From contig OW121851.1 in the NCBI GenBank assembly GCA_933228895.1, positions 110,071,271 through 110,135,270 of the forward strand: a stretch of 64,000 nucleotides of DNA, written 5' to 3'. Both the position numbers and the translations under genes were made by a program. Under the pieces are notes generated by a model. It was not told the origin of the DNA. It saw only the letters and a list, made by a program, of their open reading frames with translations, and made no database searches. Below, in pieces: positions 11,304 to 21,190 of the stretch; within the stretch, counting starts at the first letter, position 1, and every line of letters starts with the position of its first letter. This stretch comes from Platycnemis pennipes (lineage: Eukaryota > Arthropoda > Insecta > Odonata > Platycnemididae).

Positions 11304-13003
11304 TTATTGTAGAAGAAAACGGGAAGCCATTGCAATTAGGCTTTCCCATAGCTGAAAATGGGCCGGTTGAATGATATTATGTCGAACATTAGTGCATTTT
11401 AGACAACAGGAGAGTCAATGGAGTAGATAGTAACTGTCCAATAAGCAACTGTTGTTGGTATGTTACTTTGCAACTACACAGGTACTAAGAAAATGATAAT
11501 CATTGAACCACCATGAAATTTTCCAATGGATGGGCGGGGGTGCATAAATCGTTCAAGCTTAGTTTCGGAACAACTAAAGACTCCCCTGTTTTTACGTTTC
11601 TTTTTGAGAATTTCCGTACCGGAATCAATCTCAAACGATTCAAGCACACCCCTTGTCTAAGAGGTGTAAGATTTAAATGCTTTCTTGTGAGTTGTTATAA
11701 TGCTCTATTAAGCGTCTAGCCTAGAGTAGGTATACTATACCACCTGTCTTAGGCACGGCTGTGTGCATCCTTCCACAATGAGAACTTCCCTGCCTAACCA
11801 TTCCAACTTCTTCATTCATTTATACTGTTTGAGAAGAAAGAATGCTCTCGAAATTGCTCCAAAACGTATCGTAGAGTTGTGAAACTTGGCACTTAATGGG
11901 GAGTATGCATGAAAATATTTCTCCTGTATTAATGATATGCTTGATGCGAAATTGTCTCGCAAAATTAAATATGTATGCCAAAATTTACCATGCCTACCAC
12001 AAAGATTATTAAACGCTAGTAAAATGTTCCAGAAAATTGGCGAAAGTCACGTGACCTGAACGCTTTCTGGCGTCACTGTACGGTATAGGTTCCTTATTGC
12101 TACGGAAACAGATGTTTATTTTAGAAACAAAAACGAAGCGAATATTTGTTTTGTTTTGAGGATTTTTGCCATTCTTTAATCGAAAAAATGAAAAAAATGA
12201 TAAAATAAAGCGCACAATCTGACAATTTTGTTGACTCCTTTATGGTGGCATCTTTTTTTAAATAACTGCGATTGCTTTGTCGCAGCAGATATTCCTGGAG
12301 AAACGGAGAGTGGAAAAACGGAAAAGTGAAAACAAACAGGGTACTTTAGGTAGAGGTATTATGCTATTTAGGGACGATTTGCTCGTTACGGTCCCTGATA
12401 CGTAAATAAGAACTCGAAATATAATAATAAGAATTCATTAAACATATTACCTCCACGTACAGCAGATAAACGACGCCGATAGCGGTACCGCGCCGTGACG
12501 TCATTGGATGACTTCGTGTTTTTTAATCTGCCAAAAACCAACCTTCCATCATTTTTCCAATTTTTAAAGAGAAATATCTTTGTAATGAAACTTAATTCAT
12601 GAGCAATATTTTCGCCAAGTACATTTTAGCTTATAAACTTCTCATTCAAAAAGTTATAAAGAGAAGTGCATGCTCCCCATTGGCACACATTTTTAAATGT
12701 GTTTCGCGTTTTATAATGCTTCAATCCGTTATTCATTATTCATTCCTGTTTCCTCGTCCCCACCATTCACGTTTGTTTGCACCCATTTTTTTTGAAAGAT
12801 TCCCCGCCATACGACATTATATTCCTCATAGGGTGGTTGGGAAATATAGAGTTTATCTGGTTTTATTGAGGGCGTAAAGTTCGTACATTGAATTGCTAAT
12901 TGGAGGAGATGTTATATTTGCCAGATGTACTAGTATTTGCTCATTTATGAAATCCCAGTAGTATCGCTCGTTTCTCGAGCTATCACCCAGATTTGAATCA
13001 GGT
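11304..13003. other. Non-coding stretch, no recognisable gene
   Basis: No supported gene. GTCAC/GTGAC words near 12045-12085 and 12490-12510 are loosely inverted (TGGCGTCACTGTACGGTA against the complement of the GGTACCGCGCCGTGACGTCA stretch). They might be the worn TIRs of a ~450 bp element, but this is too weak to call. Confidence 0.4.
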
Positions 13004-13028
13004 GCGTTATCTGCTGCTCAGATAACGC
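13004..13028. repeat. Perfect 10-bp hairpin
   Basis: GCGTTATCTG and CAGATAACGC are separated by five bases. It is a short stem without a flanking U-tract or other context. Confidence 0.7.
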
Positions 13029-14967
13029 GAAGTAGTTCTATCTGCTGCACTATCTCGTCGTCATACGTGATGCTGGACCCAATAAAGATAGACAAAAAGT
13101 ACACCATTCCTTTGCTATATAATGGTGGCTTCTCTGCTGAAGCACTTCATGAAAGTAGGAAATTTATTAAATGGATGATTGTTGAGTTTGCACTCAAGCG
13201 AATCCTTGTCGTCGAAAAAAACGTGGACCATGAAGAAAGTCTCCTTCTCTTATTAAAAGCGCTGTTTTGGTACGTTGCCAAAATTTACAGGAGATTGGAT
13301 ATCGCGAATCGCCAAGAACTACTTGGCACGACACCAACTGGCTGCGTTTATTCCATAAAATCGAAATTAATATTTGTTCGCTTTACGTGATGCCATCGAT
13401 GGTAAAAGCTTTCCCCCTACTTCCCTTGTCTTTTGCTTTCTTAATAGATCCGATCCGATCAAGTTTGGTTACAGATCTCCTGCGTAACACAACGATATTG
13501 TAAGGCCTTATATGGAGTTCTTTCATCGAAATGGAATATTGTTTTATTGGCATTCAAAATATCTCGATTCCCTACTCCGTACTTTGCGTTGCAAACATCA
13601 TTCTGAGCGCAAAGTGAGAATTTTGTGGGATGATAAAAATATCTTACCGTTTAAAAGTTCTCATTGATAGACGTTCAAATGTGGTTAGCATTTCTCACCA
13701 ATAGAAAGATCATAGAAGCTTCATGATGGATGTGGTGGGCGAATTAATCAAAATAGTTAACGGGAGTTAGCTGAAAACAGCGGTTATGTCCCATGTAGCG
13801 GAAAGTTTGGAAATGTATATTTTTATGAATTTGTAATTGTAAAAGAAAGTCATAATTAACCTAGTAGCATGGATCAGTATTAATATACGTCTTCGAAAAG
13901 TTACGGAAACTTGCTGGTAACTAACATAGTAAGTGCTGTTGCTTTTTATGTTTGCTAATAAGCCTTATAATCAGCTTTCTTACACTTGGTGTTTATTTTA
14001 GTCCCCCCTACTACAACTTCCTTGTTTAACCGTAACCAAAAGGTGTATTTTTATCTTTCCCCATGTAAAATCATCGAATTCGGTAGTGCATGAGCTAAAG
14101 TTGATTCGAAGTGAGTACATGCTTTTTTTAAGGTGAGGTATCACGAGAGCTGCATAAACATTTTGTGATTCTTGCCTCTGTGGGTTGTGAACGGAGAAAA
14201 ATCTCATTGTGCTAAAAAAAAAGATTCTGGAATGTCTTTGTACATACCAATGGAATTGCAACCCTTCCTTCATGTGTGGGATCACTACACCAATTTTACA
14301 CTTTAGTTTATAGTATTATATTATTTAGTCAGTAGACTAGTACTTGTGGAATTGGGATAGTGCATAGATATATAAAGTTTAATGAGTATTGTTCCATGAA
14401 AGATGACTTTTTTAAACTTAACCAAATGAAAGAAAGTTGTAGGAATGGGGAACTATATTGATTTGATTTATTATATTGAAAGATGCTTTTTAATTCATGC
14501 TGTACGTTTTTACATCTCCCAAATGGTCATTCAGAATTCAGAATGGATGTTTAGAAAGAATTTTTTTGCGTATTGAAAATTATAATTCTTAAAATCATAT
14601 TTTGGGAGGGGATTCTCTGTGAGAACTTGCTTGAAGTTGATACCATTGTTGAAGTTGACTCTCATCAGTTTTGAACCATATCTCAAAATTCAACACGCAT
14701 AAAATGTAATTTTTGCATCCTTAAAAAGGAATTTTCAATGAACGGCTGGTAAATATTAAATGTAAATGAAGTTACATTTTCTATTCGATTCCGTTAATCT
14801 TCGGTTTCTATTGATGTGAGTTGGCTTCTCCCCGTAGCCCAATGAATTCGTTATGAAGTCGATACATTGATGACATGATCAACAAAGAATTTGAAAATTC
14901 CTCGATAAATCCATGTAATGTGATAGTCTGGATATCATAATTACTTAGGAACCCTTACTATTCCTTG
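13029..14967. other. Non-coding stretch, no recognisable feature
   Basis: A 107-codon frame at 13067-13390 (+) has no recognisable motif and no convincing splice or Kozak context, so I do not call it. The rest is AT-rich and featureless. Confidence 0.45.
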
Positions 14968-15091
14968 TAGGATATTTCTAGCCTGCCGCGTGAACGGCAG
15001 TGAAATTCACATAAATTGCCATGAGAAAAAATCCACCTGGACCGGGAATCGAACCACGGACCTTTGGCTTTCCGGGCCACTGCGCAGACCG
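14968..15091 (-). mobile_element. tRNA-derived SINE (family 2), truncated, inverted copy
   Basis: Reverse-complemented, it reads GTCTGCGCAGTGGCCCGG, then the B-box GGTTCGATTCCCGG, then a body containing TTTTTTCTCATGGCAA. The first part of the head with the A-box is missing. It is about 95% identical to the plus-strand copy just downstream. Confidence 0.85.
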
Positions 15092-15099
15092 GAATTAAG

Positions 15100-15241
15100 G
15101 ATCCTGGGTAGCGTAGTGGTCTGCGCAGTGGCCCGGAAAGCCAAAGGTCCGTGGTTCGATTCCCGGACCAGGTGAATTTTTTCTCATGGCAATTTATGTG
15201 AATTTCACCGCCGTTCATGCGGCAGGCTTGAAATATCCTAC
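15100..15241 (+). mobile_element. tRNA-derived SINE (family 2), head complete
   Basis: The head starts near GATCCTGGGTAGCG. The A-box (TAGCGTAGTGG) and the B-box (GGTTCGATTCC) are present with tRNA-like spacing. CCTGG and CCAGG at the two ends could pair like an acceptor stem. The tail after AATTTCACCGCCGTT matches the inverted copy at 14968. It would be transcribed by RNA polymerase III and moved by LINE proteins. Confidence 0.85.
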
Positions 15242-15396
15242 ATTTACCGCCTAGCGCGGCTTTAGCGCTGGATGAGGTTCGTCTCTGGTCGTGGCTTCTT
15301 TGAAGCCCTTTCTCCCTTGCGTTGCTATCCTTGATGGACCGTGAGGGCTCAAAATCTAGTAACTTGAACCTCGGTAAAATTGCCAAGGGAATTGGG

Positions 15397-15490
15397 GATC
15401 CTGGGTAGCGTAGTGGGTTGCGCAGTGGCCCGGAATGCCAAAGGTCCGTGGATCGATTCCCGGTCCAGGTGGATTTTTTCTCATGGCAAC
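15397..15490 (+). mobile_element. tRNA-derived SINE (family 2), third copy
   Basis: Repeats the head GATCCTGGGTAGCGTAGTGG and runs to TTTTTTCTCATGGCAA, but the B-box is changed (GGATCGATTCC). The downstream body is lost after 15490. Confidence 0.82.
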
Positions 15491-16196
15491 TTACTATTCC
15501 TACTGTTCAATGTTTATTCTAAACTCTTCAATTTAACTATTAACATATTAATAAGTTTAAATTATTGGTTCCTCGAAAACTCGTCGGTATTTTGGGCTTC
15601 ACTGCAGCACTCATGGTGGTGTAAAATTTCCCACAGCAGCTTTTTCTCGGACTATCGTTTTCATCCAAATCGATATAACCAGGCAACCTGGAAACCTCAA
15701 ATAAGGAAAGGTACTATTCATTATAAGCACTGTATTGTGATTCCAATGCAGTGCTTCCACTATTCATATTCCCACAGCGCCTCTATAGTCCCGATGGGGG
15801 CCTATCCGCCCCACGAAAGGGTTTGGAGCCCGAACGGCCGAAGACCCTTGTTGCCTAGCGGGAGATTTCTTTTGTCCAGGACAGAGGAGACGAAAAAAAA
15901 ACGAAAGAGGTGATAAGGAATTTAAAGCCAAAAAAGCTGACATTAAGAGTTGAGGGAGGGTAGGTTCGGGCTTTGGTGGGTTATCACCCTGGGGTTTGTG
16001 CAGTTAAAAAGGGAAAAATCGTGCGTTGAATTCTACAGTGCTGCCGGGGACGTTGGAAAATCTTAGATCGACCGCTTCAAAACCTAAGGCTATGAAAGTC
16101 ACGTTAGGAGATATTTCACATAGGAGAGGGTAGTACGCCTATATATCTTTTCCATTCTCCTAAAGTAACCCTAGGTGCAGCCTCTTTCCTTACTCA
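15491..16196. other. Non-coding stretch
   Basis: Includes GC-richer sequence at 15775-15890 without a recognised element. A 177-codon frame begins inside the SINE at 15380 and is an artefact of that repeat. Confidence 0.45.
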
Positions 16197-16380
16197 TTAA
16201 CACATTGAGTGCGTATGAAACGTTGATGTACCTTCCCTGTTCCTGATTTCTATTTATCTGATTTTTAAACATGTATAGTGTCACTCATGTGAGTCACAAA
16301 CTCAAGTCACACACGCCAGTCACTTACATCCACTCCGTCACTCATGAGTGACACCCGCACACGATGTGTTGACGCATTAA
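16197..16380. mobile_element. TTAA-flanked MITE (piggyBac/Kolobok type)
   Basis: TTAA occurs at both ends (16197-16200 and 16377-16380). Inside, the left end reads CACATTGAGTGCG, and the right end on the other strand reads CACATCGTGTGCG after eight extra bases. TTAA target duplications are typical of piggyBac and Kolobok elements. No transposase is present. The interior holds several GTCACT words and a perfect 16-bp palindrome. Confidence 0.5.
16337..16352. repeat. Perfect 16-bp palindrome
   Basis: GTCACTCATGAGTGAC is exactly self-complementary. Related words (GTGTCACTCATGTGAGTCAC, 16278-16297) lie nearby. It resembles a bZIP/AP-1-like site but sits inside a MITE, so it may be only part of that repeat. 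Confidence 0.85.
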
Positions 16381-18112
16381 CAGGCTTCTATCACAATCAT
16401 ACGCGGAGGCGATATAAACGTTACCATTTACACAACATGCGGTGGGTTATGCAAGAAAAATTACACGTACGCATGTTATCGTTTATGTGCTGACTTTGAA
16501 ACTAATATATTCCTGTAATAGCAGATAGGTAATTGATTGTGTTGTTAAGGGGTATTTTGGGAAAAATGAGCACGTTTACCTTCCTCTTTGTGCGTGAAAA
16601 TTACGGCACTACGTGAGGTGTATTGCATATTGGATTGTTTTCCCTTCTTAATTTCATAGGATACATATTTAGGGAATTATGTATGTACATAAATATTTTT
16701 TCAACCAAAAATTCATCAGAGTAAAATTAAGGCCATCAGGTACATCCGGCTCATGGATATTAGTTTGTTTTACTATTCTAATGGCCTAATGATGGAATCT
16801 TGAGGTCTTTCCAATCGGAAAATTTGTTTTCGTAGGCGATAAACAGAGAGTAAAAAATAAATAAAAATAGAAGATAAATAAAAAAATATAACCCATTAAT
16901 TGAATGGGTTACAAGTTCTTCAAACATAAGTAAGAATCCTTATTTTTTTGTGGATGAAGGCTAGAAATCATTCTAGTTTTAATGCAACTTCAACACGCAT
17001 TAGGCTAAGTACGGAGTCGGTCACTTGAAAAAATCTCTCTTGAGGAAGGTGCAAGAGGTGAAGTAGGTTTGTTAAGGATTTTGATTTTCAAAATCGTGAG
17101 GTGAATTTTGGATAAAAAATTGAGATATTTCGCGAGCGTTTTTCTTGGAAAATGACGCAGTAGAAATGACGCCGTTTTTCCTTTTAAATCGTATCGAATC
17201 TCTCCGTTAACTCCTCCGTGTGTGAACGTTTTTCAATTTGGCTGCGGGTTCCCTTACCTCATTGCAGGATTTTTATTCCACTGGCAGGGTACAATAATGG
17301 AATAAAAGGATAAAGAAGATTGTAGGATGACAAAAAAATCGCTCGACAATGCCGTTGCACATTTTAAACAAATCCTGAGCGTGTGGTTCAAGTTTCAACC
17401 ACAGACCTGGGACCCATACTGCACGGTAGAGAATTTCCCCAAGTTAGAATATTTTTATTGACCTTGAGTCATTACATGGCCCTTTGTTCACGTTTATCAT
17501 AGGAGATACATGAAATATAATTGTTTCTGATACTGCTCGAAGAAAAATTAAGAAATTGTCGAACGAAATTGCACTTATGAAAGGTTAATAATGTTCCACT
17601 CTTTTGATTTCTTCTCATCAGCTACCTACTTTTTTTTACTGCTCCTCGCCCTGTTTTCCTTTGACCGCAAAGGTTTCTCTATTCAATGGAAGCTGGGGAA
17701 CTTTTGTACAGTTCTAGTGCTAATGAAAATTATCTCCAGGTAAATAATAACATTATTTTTTGCTGTCCACTGATTTACTTTAAACAGTAACAAGCAATAA
17801 TTTTACATTTCTGGTATTAGTTACCAGTGCACACTATTCTTCTCTTTGTGCTGCTAGCTCAGTTCCACCATGATACTTTCTCTTTCATTAACTTCGCTTT
17901 ATTTGGCCCATTTACTTCCGTAACCCCTTAGTTCTTCGTGGGTTCTTTCATTCCATTTTCACTCGACCGTATTATTGACAAATTCTTTTTGACTATATTT
18001 TGTCCATCTGGTTCTGCTATCGCATTGTCCTCCATCAGACCTTTACTCCATAGCTCGTCAATATACCTATTCATTATAAATTTTATACATCGAAATAATA
18101 GAACATACATCT
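16381..18112. other. Non-coding stretch, no recognisable feature
   Basis: No supported gene, RNA or repeat. Confidence 0.5.
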
Positions 18113-18537
18113 GGATCATTCTACTATATAGCAGCGAAGCATGGACAATAAAGGCAGCAGAGAAGTCAAAGCTGGAAGCATTTGAAATGTGATTCTCCTG
18201 AAGAATGATGAAGGTAAAATGGATCGACCAAGTGACAAACGAAGAAGTCTTAATAAGAGTGGGAGAAAAGAGAAGTCTGTTGAAAACTCTAAAAAGAAGA
18301 AGGGACACCTTAATAGGTCACATCTTAAGACATGATGGCGTGATGAAGACAATCGTTGAGGGAAAAGTGAACGGGAAGAATGGAAAAGGCAGGCCTCACA
18401 TGAGATATATGGAGCAAGTTGTGAAGGATTTAAAAGAGAGGGTTACGTCAATATGAAGAGGTTGGCCGATAGAAGAATCGAGTGGAGGGCTGCGTCAAAC
18501 CAATCCTAGGATTGTTGACTGATGATGATGATGACAT
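18113..18537 (+). mobile_element. RTE-like LINE, 3'-terminal fragment
   Basis: In one frame it reads LYSSEAWTIKAAEKSKLEAF, then RMMKVKWIDQVTNEEVL, GHILRHDG and EGKVNGKNGKGRP, which is the known C-terminus of RTE-type LINE proteins. Two TGA codons at 18190-18201 sit where Trp and Arg are usual. A one-base insertion near 18440 shifts the frame to YVNMKRLADRRIEWRAASNQ, ending at TAG 18507-18509. The 3' end is a (GATGAT)n tail, typical of RTE elements. It is dead. Confidence 0.88.
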
Positions 18538-19595
18538 CCAAATAATCTCCAGGGTCTTACGCTGAATTTAAGACTCGGAGACTTCTATTAATTTTTGATT
18601 AGGTTTACCAATTGCCCAAGTTTCTGACCGATGGGTTTCCACGTTACAAAACGTAGGGTTTCACTCACTGCTTCCTTGTTAATCACGGCATCTTCTTTGG
18701 ACTTATCAGTGGTGTCTTTAACATGCATCCGATCCGTCATGAATCCGCCGAATCATGATATCTGGGAATTGGCCATCTTTTGACTTCTTAGTGTGTTACC
18801 CCCTCCCGTCTACCACTTCTACCTCGCCCCCAAACCTCACTTTCGCCCCACTGCTCTTTCTCATAACTTCCACTCTCATCGGCACTCTCCCCACACAGTC
18901 TTTATTTTCCCTCCCCACCAAGGTTGTGAGGATTGATGGGCCTGTCTCAGTCGTACAGATGACGGCGCACAAGAAAGCGTAAAAAAACTGGAATGGAATA
19001 TTTTTCTCCTTTTTTTGTGCAAAGAGATAGCAATAGCGGTAGGCACTGGGCATGAGGAGATATCAGACGTGAGGGGGGTGAACAGTAGTTTGAGACCAGC
19101 GGATATGCGTAGGCAAGCAAGCAAAAGTACTCGTGGCGTATGACATAATATGCACGAGCCCGCCTGTTTTTTCCTCGAATATGAAAATGACAACTTAGAG
19201 CTATATAAAGTTTATATGACCCTCTAAACCTCATGCTGTTCTGATTCGTTTTTATTCTTTGTGCTGTGTCAGACCTATATTCGTGTTTGCCTCAACTTTT
19301 TTAAGTGAGGGTTCGCGATTCTTCCCTAGCTTTGTGTGCTCCCTTGCCAGAGAACGACACTTTCCCTCCCTCTCTTACTAACCTCCTCCACTATGTTTTA
19401 TGAACATTTAGTTCGTTTCTCTTTCCCCCCGCGCTCATCCACCCTCTTAAAATTCCTTTGGTTTCCCACTTTTCTCTCGTTGTCTAAATTCACACCGTTC
19501 TACTTATTTTTTCTCAGATAAAGACAGAGAGGGCTCTGAATAAGATTCTAATGACCATAGAAAGGACAGTGGCCGGATATCTCATATATCTAGAG
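18538..19595. other. Non-coding stretch with pyrimidine-rich tract
   Basis: From about 18785 to 18925 and 19325 to 19510 the plus strand is rich in CT. Open frames here are low-complexity. No gene called. Confidence 0.45.
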
Positions 19596-19599
19596 CATT

Positions 19600-19745
19600 T
19601 TTCTTTACAGTATTGACGCTGACAGCAGCGGAGAAGAAAAGGGTGGAAGCATTCGAAGTGTAATGCTACAGAAGAATGACTAAGATTAAATGGATCGACG
19701 GAGCAAGCAACGAGAAAGTCCTAAGAAGAATCCTAAGAATCTTAT
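19600..19745 (+). mobile_element. RTE-like LINE, C-terminal fragment
   Basis: Encodes LTAAEKKRVEAFEV, then a stop, then RRMTKIKWIDGASNEKVLRR, the same block as at 18140-18260 in another copy. It breaks off at about 19745, where an oppositely oriented piece of the same kind of element begins. Confidence 0.8.
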
Positions 19746-20380
19746 TAAAATCTCACTCCTTTTGTGCTATGAGTGCTATGTCATCGGCGAATCGAGGCAT
19801 GCTTATTTTTTCTCTGTGGATATTCATTCAAGAAGACTTCTCTTTGGTTTCATTGATGGCTCCCTCGATGTAAACATTAAAAATTACGGGAGACAGTGCA
19901 CAGCCTTGTCTCTCTCCTTTCCTTATTCTTACTTCTTATTAGTTGTGTCCAGATTTTATCACAGCTATTTGATTTTTATACAAACTGTGGATAATTCGTT
20001 GGTCATTGTAAGACACTACTATTCCTTTCAGAATTCCAATCCATGTTGTCAAAAGCCTTCTCTAAATCCGCAAATGCAGTGAGCGACGGTTTGTACTTCT
20101 CCATTCTCTTCTCATTGTGCAACTGAAGAGCCAAAATTCTTTCTCTTGTACCCTTACTTTTCCTGAATCTTAATTGATCTTCACCCAGGAAATCCTCTGC
20201 TTTTCGTTATATTCTTCTGTAGATGCTCCTTGTCAATATATTCTATGCATTTTTCGTTAGACTTATAGTATTAAATTTTTCGCAGGTCTTCGCTCTCTTA
20301 TTTTTGGAAATAGGAATGATGATGTTTTTCTCTAAGTTCCATGGGTATTTCTGGGTATTTCTCCTGTAGATTACATGTGC
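19746..20380 (-). pseudogene. RTE-like LINE reverse transcriptase fragment, inverted
   Basis: Reading the minus strand from 20380 down: NIIIPISKNKRAKTCEKF, LTRSIYRRI, KAEDFLGEDQLRFRKSKGT, the first catalytic block FADLEKAFDNMDW, then RQGCALSPVIFNVYIEGA and the catalytic FADDIALIA box near 19790. Several stops and frame changes interrupt it. Part of the palm between the AFDNMDW and QGCALSP blocks is deleted or unreadable. It is the N-terminal part of the same type of protein whose C-terminus lies inverted at its left. Confidence 0.85.
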
Positions 20381-21130
20381 CAGATAGTTTTGTAAAGATA
20401 CACATGATAACAATAAGGAAAAGATAGGAATACATAATTTAGTACTTCTACCCAACGATGGTGAAGGCTGAAACATATCTTGTAAGTAGTGAAAAAAAAA
20501 ACGGTTCAGCATCAGTCTTTGGTAATTCCAAGACGCTCTTCCACCATATCATTCCTAACACTGTTGAATTTACTCTCAGTATTGTTGTCTGGTAATATTA
20601 ATGAGCAAGAACCGTCCAAATTGAAAATCTCCAGTTTGGTGGAATTCATTTATTCTTCTATTGTAACTATTGTAAGCTCGAGTTGGAGGTGGGTGGAAAT
20701 GGTGATTGATTAATGTCTTAGCTTATTTCTAGTCTCCTAGAAGTTCAGAGATAGGTTGTGAGAAGACTTTGGCAGTAATAGGCCTCGTAGCCGATGAATA
20801 TTATAAATTGAAGTAAAGTGAAAGAGACGGCGAAAAGAATTATGGCTTCTTCCCTTGATCAAAAATGCCAATAATAGAGTGAAAAATCTCCGGATCAAGC
20901 TGTGGTGAGGATTTTCAATGGAATTGGTATATCATCCCGATGAGGGATGGGAAGGATCTCCTGGGGGTGGATCTGTCGAGAATGAGAGGGAAGGAAATTA
21001 GTTTGCTCGCACCTTCGTGTGAGGTTTATCTAATTTTCACTCTCGCATAAAAATGACCTTTTCTTTAGAAACCTCGCAAACCCCGTCCTTGATAATGATC
21101 GAGCTGCCCAAATATCCTTGAAATGATTCA
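20381..21130. other. Non-coding stretch, no recognisable feature
   Basis: No supported gene or repeat. Confidence 0.45.
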
Positions 21131-21134
21131 CATA

Positions 21135-21190
21135 TCACCATCATCATTAGTCAGCAATCCTGAGATTGGTTTGAAGCAGCTCTCCATTGA
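21135..21190 (-). mobile_element. RTE-like LINE, 3' tip
   Basis: Reverse-complemented, it reads GAGAGCTGCTTCAAACCAAT, then the stop-codon region, then an (ATGATG)n tail. This matches the last 50 bases of the copy at 18485-18535. Only the 3' tip is present. Confidence 0.75.

Noticed and set aside
12045..12510. Possible worn TIR pair around GTCAC words
   Set aside because: The match is patchy and the ends cannot be defined.
13067..13390. 107-codon plus-strand frame
   Set aside because: No known domain, ordinary base composition, and no supporting signals.
14958..15386. 142-codon minus-strand frame
   Set aside because: It runs through two oppositely oriented SINE copies and their tRNA-like heads, so it is a by-product of the repeats.
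15380..15913. 177-codon plus-strand frame, the longest on that strand after the LINE region
   Set aside because: It starts inside a SINE and continues into low-complexity sequence with no recognisable domain.
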